A DNA stretch of 64,000 nucleotides from Terriglobia bacterium (GCA_020073185.1 JAIQFT010000002.1:1-64000), one strand, 5' to 3'; counted from the stretch's first letter, positions 1-8,285 are shown. Notes: generated by a model not told the origin, from the sequence alone. Program-made: numbers and translations.

Positions 1-62
1 TCGCTTCGATAGACGCGGTAACCCGGCCACCCCAGAATCTTCGTCCACTCACTGTCGCTCAT
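1..62 (-). CDS. Possible transposase, N-terminal fragment (runs off the window)
   Basis: An open frame starting with ATG at 62 on the minus strand gives about 20 residues, MSDSEWTKILGWPGYRVYRS, before the window ends. The W-P-G-Y-R-V-Y stretch resembles the start of ISL3-type transposases, where a similar segment precedes a zinc-binding region. The terminal-repeat-like sequence upstream at about 120-138 supports this. With only 20 residues this is a weak call; it could also be another small gene. Confidence 0.35.
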   Translation of the reverse strand, partial: MSDSEWTKILGWPGYRVYRS

Positions 63-138
63 CCCGCCGAGCGTACCGCCAAACCGCTACTCTGGAATCC
101 AGTAAATCCACGAGTTTTTCAGATTCCTGCGCAGAGCC
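1..138 (-). mobile_element. Possible end of an ISL3-like insertion sequence
   Basis: Read on the minus strand, the segment begins near position 138 with GGCTCTGCGCAGGAATCTG, which resembles the terminal inverted repeats of ISL3-family elements as I remember them (GGCTCTT-type ends). About 75 bases further in lies a start codon for a transposase-like N-terminus (62 to 1). The other end of the element is outside the window, so neither the second inverted repeat nor an 8-bp target duplication can be checked. The family call is from memory of the motif, not from a comparison. Confidence 0.4.
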
Positions 139-341
139 CCTTTTTGTAAACTGTGTTGCGCACAATTGTGCAGGAGCGTATGGGACTGGATGACATTTGT
201 GGAGCACTAAGCGAGTTTTGTTCTAAAAAACGGATTTGCCAGAATGGGAGCCTGGCACCGCGGGGACATCTCTCTGACAGGGTTCGCTTTACCGGTGTCG
301 TCACAGTCGCTTGTGACAGTGTTCCGTTTGTGGAACAAATG
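139..341. other. Non-dnaE insert between IS-like end and dnaE start
   Basis: This stretch lies between the ISL3-like end and the point where dnaE homology stops. It contains no convincing gene. On the minus strand it has a short repeat-rich edge (TGTTCCACAAACGGAACA at about 320-338, nearly palindromic, and CACAAGCGACTGTG at about 302-316), the kind of structure found at insertion-sequence ends. It may be the end of a first mobile element into which the ISL3-like element later inserted. This is inference. Confidence 0.3.
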
Positions 342-413
342 CTTGTCTATGTCGCAGGCGCCGTCGAGCAGGGAGTAATCGGTATGAAGATGGAGGTGAA
401 CGAATTCAGACAT
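342..413 (-). pseudogene. dnaE: DNA polymerase III alpha subunit, 5' fragment (disrupted)
   Basis: From ATG at 413 the minus strand encodes MSEFVHLHLHTDYSLLDGA followed by CDIDK, the PHP-domain start of bacterial DnaE, with the metal-binding HLHTxYSLLDGA motif intact. After the lysine codon at 342-344 the frame continues to a stop at 207 but the residues no longer resemble DnaE, which would normally continue into a conserved MTDHGN segment. Only about 24 of more than 1100 codons are present. Since DnaE is normally essential, either the remainder lies left of the window beyond inserted mobile DNA, another replicative polymerase exists elsewhere, or the assembly joined two unrelated pieces. It lies 124 bases downstream of the CCA-enzyme gene on the same strand. 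Confidence 0.75.
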
Positions 414-537
414 GAGCCTAGTTCAATTCTATGGGTGGGAACTGCTCCTGGGAAGAATTTCGCGATGTGGAAAACGCGGCGGAAATTCAGCCGGCGCGGG
501 GACGACCGGTTGAGGAGCCGGCAAAATGAAAATATTC

Positions 538-2100
538 CTACCTCTTCCTTATCTTGTCCTTTTTCGCGGGCGCCGGCTTTTTCTTCGGCGCGGATTTCTT
601 GGGCTGCGGCTGGGGAGGTGGGGGCGCCGGCTTGGCGGCTTTGGCGGGCGGTTTTTCCGCCGGCTTTTCGACTTTCACCGTGGCTGCGGGCGCAGGCGCA
701 ATTGCTGCCTTTCCTTTGCCCTTTCCCTTCTTGCCCGGCGTCGCCGCTGCCGCGGCCGGCGTGGGAGCGGCGGCGTCGGCCTTTGCTCCCTTGCCCTTCC
801 TGGGTGGAGGAGGCGGAGGTGGTGGTGGAGGCGCGTAGGGCTTGAGAAATTTCAGAATCTCAGTGCGCGACCGCAGCTTGCCGTCGAGCAGCAGCAGGAA
901 CGCTTCCTGCTCGATCTGGGGATAAGCCGGCAACTGCGGCGTGATGCGCAACTCCGCCATCTCGGGCAGCGGGAGCTTTTGGCGTACCTGCCGCCATTTG
1001 CCGAAGAAATTCTTGATCTTCTGCGCGACCGCCTGTTGGCGCGCCGTGGCGTCGAGGAACAGGATGGTCTCCGGCTTGGCCTCCGACAGCAAGTGCCAGG
1101 TGCGCGAAGGTGTGGCCGCTTCCTTGCCAGTGAGCCGTTTTGCCAGTTTGGCGGCGTCGTCATCCAGGTTGCGCCAGGTTTCCAAAAAGTGCCGCCGCGG
1201 GATCAGCTTCTGCATGTCGCGAATGTCGGCATCGCTGAGCCGACGCGTAAGGAAGTACATGACGGCCGGCGCCATGTCCACGTTGTAGCCGAACTGCATC
1301 ATCTGCTGCCGCGTCTTCAACAACTGCGACAGACCGGCCGCGTCCACCTTGGCGACTGCCCAGCGCGAGTTAAGGACCGCCAGCCAGCCTTCTTTCTCCA
1401 GTGCACGCAGGATATGCAGCGGGTCTTCTTCGTAGGCCAGCGCCTCAATCTCCTGCCCGATGGCGCGGTCGGTGATGTACTCGAGGTAATTGTTTTCTTT
1501 GGCGGCGTCGTAGCGGGCCTGGGTGCGTTCCTCCAGCGGCCAGTGGAAGCGATGCGTGAAACGGGTGGCGCGAATCAGCCGCGAGGGTTCTTCCAGAAAG
1601 GCGTAGTTGTGCAGGATGCGGATGACCTTGGCCTCGATGTCGGCCACGCCATTGAAGGGATCGAGCAGCAGCCCGCGCGAGCCCGGGTTCAGCGACAGCG
1701 CCATCGCGTTGACGGTGAAGTCGCGGCGGCGCAGGTCTTCGGTAATCGTCGCCGGCACGACGCGCGGAGGTTTGCCCGGCTTCTCATAGACCGCCGAGTA
1801 CGCCATGCCGATTTCTCCGCGCACGTTGGCGGCGAACAGCACGTACAGCGTCTTGGTGTCGTCGTCCACGCCCTCGACGATGGCGCCGGCTTTCTCCAGG
1901 TCCTTCTGCAGCTTCAGCGCATTTCCTTGAACAGTGAGGTCGAGGTCGCGGATGGGAAAGCCGGAGATGATGTCGCGGATGGTCCCGCCGGTCAGGTAAA
2001 CGTTCGTCTCCTGATTGCGGGCGACATCCTGGACCAGGCTCACGGCACGCTGCTGCTCCGGCGTGAGCCGGGTCTCCATGGTGTAGATGTAGTCGGCCAT
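538..2100 (-). CDS. cca: CCA tRNA nucleotidyltransferase family protein with low-complexity basic tail
   Basis: The protein (520 residues) belongs to the class II tRNA nucleotidyltransferase/poly(A) polymerase family, which adds or repairs the 3' CCA of tRNA, or adds poly(A). The nucleotidyltransferase signature is at about residues 37-58, with GGTIRDIISG followed by the metal-binding RDLDLTVQG. It continues with the DLRRRDFTVNAMA motif near residue 120 and the RLIRATRFTHRF motif near residue 165, as expected. The last 95 or so residues are unusual: a run of at least ten prolines, then alternating Lys, Ala and Pro blocks ending in KKDKIRKR. This tail is strongly basic and probably disordered, and may bind RNA. 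The start at 2100 places the signature at the usual distance from the N-terminus. CCA-adding and poly(A) activity cannot be told apart by eye. Confidence 0.85.
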   Translation of the reverse strand: MADYIYTMETRLTPEQQRAVSLVQDVARNQETNVYLTGGTIRDIISGFPIRDLDLTVQGNALKLQKDLEKAGAIVEGVDDDTKTLYVLFAANVRGEIGMAYSAVYEKPGKPPRVVPATITEDLRRRDFTVNAMALSLNPGSRGLLLDPFNGVADIEAKVIRILHNYAFLEEPSRLIRATRFTHRFHWPLEERTQARYDAAKENNYLEYITDRAIGQEIEALAYEEDPLHILRALEKEGWLAVLNSRWAVAKVDAAGLSQLLKTRQQMMQFGYNVDMAPAVMYFLTRRLSDADIRDMQKLIPRRHFLETWRNLDDDAAKLAKRLTGKEAATPSRTWHLLSEAKPETILFLDATARQQAVAQKIKNFFGKWRQVRQKLPLPEMAELRITPQLPAYPQIEQEAFLLLLDGKLRSRTEILKFLKPYAPPPPPPPPPPRKGKGAKADAAAPTPAAAAATPGKKGKGKGKAAIAPAPAATVKVEKPAEKPPAKAAKPAPPPPQPQPKKSAPKKKPAPAKKDKIRKR

Positions 2101-2334
2101 CGTGCTCTTGGAAGCTGTTCCACGCGGGGAGCAACCCGGGACCAGGTTTCGACTGTAAGTGGCGCGTTACGTGGCACTTACGAGCGTAGCTACACCGCCG
2201 CGAACCACCGACAATAACACAAACGTTGATCCCTTGGCTACTCTCTGTGTTGTTAACTCGGTTTCCGACCCGGAAAAGTGCGAAAATTAAGTTCCGGCTG
2301 ATGCGTTGCAGTTGGCGCGTCGCTGGCGGATGGT

Positions 2335-2811
2335 ATGCCTTCAACCCACAAGAAAGTCGTGGTGCGTAAGCTCAATCGCGACACCATCAGCGGCTACGTG
2401 TCACCCAACAACTTCATCGCCGACGGCAAGGTCGAAATCCTGAATACCTCCGGCAACGTTGTTGCCATCGATTTGAAGGACATCAAGGGGATTTACTTCG
2501 TGCGCGAATTCGGCGAGCCCGATTCGCTGCGCAAGACCTTCACCACGCGCCCGCGCACCGAGGGACTGTGGGTACGCCTGCGCTTCCGCGACAACGAGGT
2601 CATGGAAGGCATGATGCCCAACGATCTCACCTTGGTCGGGCCGGATGGCTACCTCATCAATCCACCCGACACGCGTTCCAACACGCAGCGCATCTTCGTG
2701 CCGCGGAGTGCGCTGTCGCAATTGACGGTCCTGGCGGTGATCGGCGCCGCTGCGGGACGCCGCCGTGCCGCCGCCGCCGACGTGCGCCAGGTGCCCATGT
2801 TCACCGAGTAA
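2335..2811 (+). CDS. Conserved protein of unknown function (DUF6982-like)
   Basis: A 158-residue protein with no signal peptide or membrane segment. The first half alternates short beta-strand-like segments ([35 protein letters not shown]) and the middle has [19 protein letters not shown], giving the look of a small beta-barrel or PilZ-like fold. The C-terminus is Ala/Arg-rich. I associate this pattern with acidobacterial proteins of the DUF6982 type but cannot confirm that. It reads away from the CCA-enzyme gene across a 234-base gap and lies 64 bases before lpxD. No function can be assigned. Confidence 0.7.
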   Translation: MPSTHKKVVVRKLNRDTISGYVSPNNFIADGKVEILNTSGNVVAIDLKDIKGIYFVREFGEPDSLRKTFTTRPRTEGLWVRLRFRDNEVMEGMMPNDLTLVGPDGYLINPPDTRSNTQRIFVPRSALSQLTVLAVIGAAAGRRRAAAADVRQVPMFTE

Positions 2812-2875
2812 AGCTCCCGCTCGCTTCCCGACGCCGGCAATTCAGCTCGTAAGCTACAATCTGGGCAACGATCCT

Positions 2876-3901
2876 ATGAAACTTTCCAACATCGCCGCCA
2901 CACTAGGGGCTCGTCTCGACGGTGACGACGTGGAAATCACCGGCGTGGCGGGTATCGAGGAAGCCGCTCCCGGACACCTTACCTTCGTCGCCAATCCCAA
3001 GTACGCGGCCGCCGCGCGCGTCACGCGGGCGTCGGCGGTGATTGTCAGCGACGACTTCCCCGCCATCGCCGCCGCCACCCTGCGCTGCGCCAATCCGTAC
3101 CTCGTATTTGCGCGCGCCATCGAGTTGTTTTATCACCCGCCGCGCTATTCCATCGGGATTCACTCCACGGCGGTGGTGCACCCATCGGCGAAAATCGGCA
3201 AGCACGCCGCGATCGGACCCTACGCCGTGGTCGAGGAAGATGTCGAGATCGGCCGTCACTGCGTGCTGCTGCCGCACGTGGTGATCTATCGCGGGGCGCG
3301 TATTGGCGACAACTTCTTTGCCCACGCCCATGCCGTGGTGCGCGAGTTCTGCCGCCTCGGCGACAACGTCATCCTGCAGAATGGCGCCATCATCGGCGCG
3401 GACGGATTCGGATTCGCCAAGAATGGCGATGGCGGCTGGCACAAGATTGTGCAGTCCGGGCCGGCGGTGCTGGAAGACGATGTCGAAGTGCAGGCCAACG
3501 CCTGCGTGGACCGCGCCAGCGTGGGCGAGACGCGAATCCGGCGCGGCGCCAAGATCGACAATTTGGTGCAGGTTGGGCACGCCTCCGAGGTCGGCGAGAA
3601 CTCGCTGCTGTGCGCACAGGCAGGGCTGGCAGGATCCACGGTCGTCGGCAACAACGTCATTCTAGCCGGGCAGGTGGGCGTCGCCGGACATTGCAAGCTC
3701 GGCGACGGAGTGATCGCCACCGCGCAAAGCGGAATTCCCAACGACGTCGAGGCGGGCAAAACGGTGAGCGGCTACCCTGCCATCGACAACAAGCAGTGGC
3801 TGCGTTGCGTCGCCGTGTTCAATAAGCTGCCGGACTTGTCGAAAGCGGTCCGCGCCGTTCGTCCTGCAGGAACCGCCGCGCCCAGGGAGGGAAAGAAGTA
3901 A
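2876..3901 (+). CDS. lpxD: UDP-3-O-(3-hydroxyacyl)glucosamine N-acyltransferase
   Basis: LpxD transfers the N-linked 3-hydroxyacyl chain from acyl carrier protein to UDP-3-O-acylglucosamine in lipid A synthesis, in the cytosol. The 341-residue product has the expected layout: an N-terminal uridine-binding domain (about 1-100, with [11 protein letters not shown]) and a left-handed beta-helix of hexapeptide repeats (about 105-310, such as IGPYAV, IGRHCV, IGDNFF). The catalytic histidine is in [10 protein letters not shown] (His235). ATG at 2876 was chosen because it begins the conserved [16 protein letters not shown] start; the frame is open further upstream but without family features. Its presence implies an outer membrane with lipid A. 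Other lpx genes are not in the window. Confidence 0.93.
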   Translation: MKLSNIAATLGARLDGDDVEITGVAGIEEAAPGHLTFVANPKYAAAARVTRASAVIVSDDFPAIAAATLRCANPYLVFARAIELFYHPPRYSIGIHSTAVVHPSAKIGKHAAIGPYAVVEEDVEIGRHCVLLPHVVIYRGARIGDNFFAHAHAVVREFCRLGDNVILQNGAIIGADGFGFAKNGDGGWHKIVQSGPAVLEDDVEVQANACVDRASVGETRIRRGAKIDNLVQVGHASEVGENSLLCAQAGLAGSTVVGNNVILAGQVGVAGHCKLGDGVIATAQSGIPNDVEAGKTVSGYPAIDNKQWLRCVAVFNKLPDLSKAVRAVRPAGTAAPREGKK

Positions 3902-4027
3902 GCCTTCACCTCAGGGTGCTGCGCGTAACGCTGATTGCCGGTAATGTCCTCCAAATTAGGACACCACCTTATTGCCTAATTCCTAGGGGCTTTCTGCCGC
4001 ATCACGTATGATGTACGGCCTAAAACT

Positions 4028-4810
4028 ATGGCTGACGTCACTACGGCGACCGGCAAGGCGAGCAAACCGATCCGCGTCCTCCTGCTCGACGATCTGGAGG
4101 ACAATCTTGTCCTGCGCTCGACCATTCTTCGGCAGAAGGGTTACAGCGTCGTCACCGCGTCTTCGATCGAGGAAGCGGAGCAAAAACTGAGTGACATTGA
4201 CATCGCCGTGCTCGACTACCACCTCGGCGCGGGCAAGTTTGGCACCGACGTCGCCGATTCGCTGCGCCAGAAGCGTCCCCAGGTTCCGATCATCATTTTG
4301 TCCGCCACCCTGGAGCGGAAATTCGGCGGGATTGCCGATATCCACCTGCTCAAGGGCCACAGCTCGGTGGATGACCTGCTGGGCGCGCTGCGCAGCTTTG
4401 AAGCCAAGCGCCGCGGCAAGCCCGTGGTGGTGGACGCGCGCGACTTCTACTACCGGCGCATTTCCGAGGCCATGGGGGATGACGTGGTGATGGAGGTCCT
4501 GGACCGCGACGGCAACTGGCTCTACGTCAACGATTATTTTGCCAAGCTGTTCGAAAAGAAGCTGCCGTACTTTGTCGGCAAGAACAAGTTCGAGGAATTC
4601 CCCGAGGCGGGCGAGGACTGGCGCGAAATCATCCGGACCGTCGCCGATACCCGCGAAACCTACATCGACCGCGGTTTTCGTGGGCTTCCCAACCTGCCGC
4701 GGAAATCGGCGCGCTGGACCTGGAACGTGCTCGTCTTCCCCATCAAGCTGCACAACGACCGCGATGGCGTGGTGCTCACCGCCCGCCTGATTGAAAAAAA
4801 AGGGATGTGA
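4028..4810 (+). CDS. Response-regulator receiver with C-terminal PAS-like domain
   Basis: A 260-residue cytosolic protein. Residues 17-130 form a receiver domain: acidic pair in LLLDDLEDN, phosphoacceptor Asp63 in VLDYHLG, Ser in IILSAT and Lys in LLKGHSS. After a short linker, residues 138-260 read like a PAS sensor fold (MEVLDRDGNWLYVNDYFAKL, then a beta-rich end with FPIKLHNDRDGVVLTARLI). There is no DNA-binding, kinase or cyclic-di-nucleotide domain, so output is probably through protein interaction. It is not next to a histidine kinase. It begins about 125 bases after lpxD and ends 40 bases from the convergent bshC gene. Confidence 0.8.
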   Translation: MADVTTATGKASKPIRVLLLDDLEDNLVLRSTILRQKGYSVVTASSIEEAEQKLSDIDIAVLDYHLGAGKFGTDVADSLRQKRPQVPIIILSATLERKFGGIADIHLLKGHSSVDDLLGALRSFEAKRRGKPVVVDARDFYYRRISEAMGDDVVMEVLDRDGNWLYVNDYFAKLFEKKLPYFVGKNKFEEFPEAGEDWREIIRTVADTRETYIDRGFRGLPNLPRKSARWTWNVLVFPIKLHNDRDGVVLTARLIEKKGM

Positions 4811-4849
4811 GCGCCACCGTTCTTCCCTTCGCGGATCATGCTTCGCAAA

Positions 4850-6475
4850 TCACACATGAATGACCTGGTGGTCGGCACAGTCGGATTGCGCTGCCTGGTA
4901 GAGGGTGTGCAGCAACTGGCGGCCGTGGCGCGCAAGCAAGGAAACGCCGGCGATCTCGCGCTCCTGGAGATTCTTGTTGGGGAACAACACCGAGCTGAGC
5001 CAGTCGGCATGGTCGCCGACCTCCCGGTTGCGACGCAGTTGTGCTTTGCCGGCGCGGGCTTGCAGCCGGCGCAATTGGTAGAGCATCTTCGAACCGGCGC
5101 GGCCCGCGGCTTCCACCAGCGTGGGGTCGAGCTTTTCCAGTAAGGCGCGAATCTTGCCCAACGATGCCATCACCGCTTCTTCGCCCTCTTTGAACTCGCT
5201 GCCCAGTTCGCCGGGGATGCTGCGCAGCGCCAGCAGCTCGCGGAAAACCTCCGGCCCATGGAACAGATCCGTCAGGCTGGCGTGGTACTTGCCGAATAAG
5301 CGCTGCGCGCGCGCATCCAGCAGGGTGGCGCTAAAGCGCGGGAGGACGGGCGTGGTGCGGCCAAGCACTTCTTCGTACACCACCGCCGTCTGCGCGAAGT
5401 AAGCCACCTCGGCCGGACCCCCGGTATAAGCGATCGTGGGCAGCAGGTAATCCTGCACCACCGGGCGGAGCAGGACGTTGGCGCTGAAGCGCTGCGGCTC
5501 GGCGGCGATCTGTGCCAGCAAATCGTCTCGTGAAATCACATCGTGCCCGACGACAAAGCCGCCATTGCGTCGGTGGATGACCTCGCGCGTGCCTTGGCGT
5601 TTTTCAAACAGCAGCGTGGTCGCCGGGGTGACCTTCACCTGCTCGTGATACCCGGCTGCCCGCAGTTCCTTGCCGCGCGCCAGCAACGCGTTGTCGATTT
5701 CCTCCGCTCCGAGAACAGCGGCGCGGTAAACCGGCTGAGCGATGGCGTGCAGCTCCGGATCGGAGGCATCAAGCAGAATCACTCCGAATTCGCCGAACAA
5801 TGCCGCAAACAACTTGGCGAAAGCGCTGCCCAGAGTTTCCCCGGAACGATAGGCGGTCTTCAACAGGCCAGCGATGTCGGTATCGCCAAGCAGTTCCGCG
5901 GCGCGTGCCACTACCGCTTCAATTTCCGGCCCCAAGCGGACATCGCTGATGGGGGCATTCGGCGCCCCCTGGGACTCCGTGATCAGCTTCTCCCGCTCCC
6001 CTTCCGCCGTGAACAGGGTGGTGTGGTTGACCTCGACGAGGTCATGGTCTTCGGTGGCGAGCCAGAACACCGGGACACAATCTACGCCTTGAGCGCGCGC
6101 TTGCTCGGCGATACACACTGCCGTCAGCGCCTTCAACAAGGAAAACAAAGGCCCGCCGAACAATGCAACCTGTTGTCCGGTGACCGCAGCCGCAGCCCCG
6201 GTGCGCAGGCGTTGGATGCTGGCCAGCGTCTGCTCGGAAGCGCCAACGGCGCGGTTCTGCCGCTCCAGGATGGCTGCCACGGCGTCGCGCCGCCGCTGGT
6301 CATAGTGCAGCGAGCCGGCCACCTTGGGGAGCCAGTCGCGCTGCCGCGGTGGGTAGGAATAGAAGCGCTGTACCCGCTCGAAGTCGTAGAGGAAATCCCG
6401 GAAGAGCTGCGAAGTGTGAGGAATCGCCGTAAAGGGGATGCAGTCGCTGGGCACAGACGTTGGATGAGCGGGCAT
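4850..6475 (-). CDS. bshC: Bacillithiol biosynthesis cysteine-adding enzyme BshC
   Basis: BshC is thought to attach cysteine to glucosaminyl-malate, the last step of bacillithiol synthesis. The 541-residue product matches the family in length and motifs: an N-terminal FTAIPHTSQLFRDFLYDF segment, TGQQVALFGGPLFSLLKAL with Rossmann-like character near residue 115, FWLATEDHDLVEVNH, and the C-terminal coiled-coil and helical region. The start at ATG 6475 gives the usual N-terminus; the longer open frame to 6760 encodes unrelated basic residues. bshA and bshB are not nearby, so the pathway would have to be completed elsewhere. It converges with the receiver-PAS gene and is divergent from the tmRNA promoter. 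Confidence 0.9.
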   Translation of the reverse strand: MPAHPTSVPSDCIPFTAIPHTSQLFRDFLYDFERVQRFYSYPPRQRDWLPKVAGSLHYDQRRRDAVAAILERQNRAVGASEQTLASIQRLRTGAAAAVTGQQVALFGGPLFSLLKALTAVCIAEQARAQGVDCVPVFWLATEDHDLVEVNHTTLFTAEGEREKLITESQGAPNAPISDVRLGPEIEAVVARAAELLGDTDIAGLLKTAYRSGETLGSAFAKLFAALFGEFGVILLDASDPELHAIAQPVYRAAVLGAEEIDNALLARGKELRAAGYHEQVKVTPATTLLFEKRQGTREVIHRRNGGFVVGHDVISRDDLLAQIAAEPQRFSANVLLRPVVQDYLLPTIAYTGGPAEVAYFAQTAVVYEEVLGRTTPVLPRFSATLLDARAQRLFGKYHASLTDLFHGPEVFRELLALRSIPGELGSEFKEGEEAVMASLGKIRALLEKLDPTLVEAAGRAGSKMLYQLRRLQARAGKAQLRRNREVGDHADWLSSVLFPNKNLQEREIAGVSLLARHGRQLLHTLYQAAQSDCADHQVIHV

Positions 6476-6784
6476 TGCGCGCGGGTTCCGTGAAATCGAA
6501 AAATCCTGATTCTGAGGTAGGGACGGGTAAGGGCCGTCGTTAGTCCTATTTGGTAGAAGGTACTTCGCTGTCGTTCTCCGGGACAACCGGCCACGGTCTA
6601 CGGACTGCCGTGTTCGCAAAATCCACCGGCGCCAGCGGATTATCAAGTAATTTGACTTCCCACCGCTTGCTGCCATAATTAGAAGTAGCTCTTTGACAGC
6701 AGAACCCTTGTCAACGGCCTTCCGCCTGGCCTCAGGGCCATCACGACGGACGGCAAGCAAGGGATCTGCCGCATATCACCGAAT
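6476..6784. other. Intergenic region between bshC and ssrA
   Basis: About 309 bases without a gene. It must hold the bshC promoter on the minus strand and the tmRNA promoter plus the 5' precursor of the tmRNA on the plus strand. Besides the promoter-like pair at 6652-6679 nothing distinctive was seen. Confidence 0.6.
6652..6679 (+). promoter_or_regulatory. Likely sigma-70-type promoter of the tmRNA gene
   Basis: TTGACT (6652-6657) and CATAAT (6674-6679) are separated by 16 bases, close to the housekeeping -35/-10 consensus. They lie about 105 bases before the mature tmRNA 5' end, which would leave a precursor leader to be trimmed. A second TTGACA at 6693-6698 has no clear -10 partner. Confidence 0.5.
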
Positions 6785-7150
6785 GGGGGCGTCACGGCTT
6801 CGACGGAGATGCTTGCGGTAGAGAGGCATACCGGGGTGCACACACCCGTAATCGCGTGCAAAACCAATAATTGCCAACCAAACACTGGCATACGCTGCTT
6901 AATTAGTTAAGTAGCCGTCCTCCGCGGCTTCGCCTACGGGCCGTGAAAGGGCGTCGCACAGTAGGCTGGCTTCCGCGTGCGGCCCGAGCGCGGATGCGAG
7001 AACCAGGGCTAGCGGCCTGCGTTTCTTGTCGTGTTCTGACCGCGGGCGGCGAACGTTTCCCTTGAGTGGGAAGCAGGAACGCGAATAAGTATGTAGGCTC
7101 TCTGCCAGTGACACCTTCGGACGCGGGTTCAACTCCCGCCGCCTCCACCA
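6785..7150 (+). ncRNA. ssrA: Transfer-messenger RNA (tmRNA)
   Basis: The tmRNA rescues stalled ribosomes and tags the unfinished protein for degradation. The 5' end GGGGGCGTCACGGCTTCGAC is the conserved tmRNA start, and GGGGGCG pairs over 7 bases with the 3' CGCCTCC before ACCA. The T-arm GGGTTCAACTCCC and the terminal CCA (7148-7150) are encoded. The resume codon is GCA at 6858, giving the tag AKPIIANQTLAYAA and a stop TAA at 6900-6902. The total of 366 bases is normal for a one-piece tmRNA. A hairpin without a U-tract lies about 40 bases downstream. Two toxin-antitoxin operons follow directly, consistent with ssrA serving as an insertion site, although no repeated 3' end was found. Confidence 0.96.
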
Positions 7151-7230
7151 ACCTCATTCGTTGATTTATGCAAAACCTGTCAGCAGCCTGCGGCCGGCTC
7201 CGGCCCGCAACGCTGAAGCACTTCCCTATC

Positions 7231-7875
7231 CTAGGACTGTAATTTGAGAGCAGCAGCCACAATCGATTTTGCCCATTCTGGAACGCTGGTCAAATCGCAG
7301 GATTCAGGGATCTTGCCGTGCGTGAGATGAACAATCAACTTTGGTTCTGGCGTTTGCCCTTTCATCGGATCGGCGTCCTCGGAATTGTCATAAAGCAAGA
7401 GTTCGGTCAGCTTGGGAAGTAGCTGAATCAGATTGAGCCGGCTCTGGATGTATCGCTGTCGGATTCTCTGTTCAGGGATGTCGTGCCCACCCCTCTGGAC
7501 CCTGGAACGAACACGCGCAATATGAAGCTCTGGACTGTTAAGACCGACATACCAGATCCTGACCTCGAATCCTTCACGTAGCGCCTTTTCCAACAGCGCT
7601 GTGATCGTTCTTCCGCCGAGAGTTGTTTCAAATGCGAAATCAAGTCTCTCTGCAATGGCCCGCTCCAGCAATCTTTTGCCCTCATACCAAGCCTGGCTGT
7701 TCGCCTCGGCCCTTGGAATGCCGGGGTTGGCTGATTCAATGAGCCGTGTCGCCTCATCGGGATTGAAATAGTTGACTCCTTTTTCGACGAACATGGCGCC
7801 CACGATGCTGCTCTTACCAGCTCCATTGGCGCCAGCCAATACGTATAAGCGGGGAATTTGAGACGGATCAGCCAC
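7231..7875 (-). CDS. Zeta-toxin-like kinase (AAA/P-loop), probable toxin
   Basis: A 214-residue P-loop protein. The Walker A motif GANGAGKSS is near residue 15, followed by YFNPDEATRLI, DFAFETTLGGR and a conserved R-rich helix (HIARVRSRVQRGGHDIPE), the layout of the zeta-toxin/UDP-N-acetylglucosamine kinase-like group. Members phosphorylate UDP-sugars or other small molecules; the substrate here is unknown. The start at 7875 overlaps the end of the upstream Phd-type gene by 8 bases, so the two are translationally coupled. Zeta toxins are usually paired with epsilon antitoxins, so a Phd/YefM-type partner is atypical. It could alternatively be a metabolic P-loop kinase. Confidence 0.75.
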   Translation of the reverse strand: MADPSQIPRLYVLAGANGAGKSSIVGAMFVEKGVNYFNPDEATRLIESANPGIPRAEANSQAWYEGKRLLERAIAERLDFAFETTLGGRTITALLEKALREGFEVRIWYVGLNSPELHIARVRSRVQRGGHDIPEQRIRQRYIQSRLNLIQLLPKLTELLLYDNSEDADPMKGQTPEPKLIVHLTHGKIPESCDLTSVPEWAKSIVAAALKLQS

Positions 7876-8227
7876 GTTTCCGGGCGGCCGCTAACGCTGC
7901 CCTTCCAAGTTCTCTAGGGGAAGCATGGAAGGCGGCTTCCATGGCATTTCGCGCCCTGCGACTCTGCATTTGCGCCAGAAGCGAATCGAATTCAGCGGTC
8001 AGAGTATTAATCCTCGATTCGGGCGACAAAAGATTGAACTCGTCCATGGACATCAAGACTGCCTTCGGAGCATTGTGTTTTGTGATTACGACCAAATTCC
8101 CCTGAATGGCTTTTTCAAGCATTCGAGCAAACTCATTTTTCGCCTCGCTGGCGGTGAACGACGAAGTCCTGCCAGCGACGAACCGTGCCGCTTGAGGCGC
8201 CGCACGTTTGCTCCTCCGAACCGCCAT
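7868..8227 (-). CDS. Phd/YefM-family antitoxin-like protein
   Basis: A 119-residue protein with the Phd/YefM fold signature: SFTASEAKNEFARMLEKAIQGN, VVITKHNAPKAVLMSMDEF at about residues 26-65. These proteins bind their operon's operator with the N-terminal half and neutralise the toxin with the C-terminal half, which here is a helical Ala/Arg-rich segment. Start at ATG 8227 is preceded at 5 bases by GGAGGAG and by a near-consensus promoter at 8257-8285. Its 3' end overlaps the zeta-like kinase gene, which defines a two-gene operon. A basic N-terminal stretch of about 20 residues precedes the conserved domain. Confidence 0.85.
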   Translation of the reverse strand: MAVRRSKRAAPQAARFVAGRTSSFTASEAKNEFARMLEKAIQGNLVVITKHNAPKAVLMSMDEFNLLSPESRINTLTAEFDSLLAQMQSRRARNAMEAAFHASPRELGRAALAAARKRG

Positions 8228-8256
8228 GGACTCCTCCGCACAAACGTACTCTATCT

Positions 8257-8285
8257 AGTTTAGCTATTTTAACTAAAACAGTCAA
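8257..8285 (-). promoter_or_regulatory. Promoter and possible operator of the Phd/zeta operon
   Basis: On the minus strand TTGACT (8285-8280) and TAAACT (8262-8257) stand 17 bases apart, a close match to the housekeeping promoter. The spacer and -10 carry an imperfect inverted repeat, GTTTTAGTT...AGCTAAAC, AT-rich against its surroundings, which would suit autoregulation by the Phd protein. It lies in the 120-base gap between the two divergent toxin-antitoxin operons. Confidence 0.6.

Noticed and set aside
526-2217. Long plus-strand frame opposite the CCA-enzyme gene
   Set aside because: Low-complexity Arg/Gly translation mirrors the Pro/Lys/Ala tail on the other strand; the minus-strand enzyme has all family motifs.
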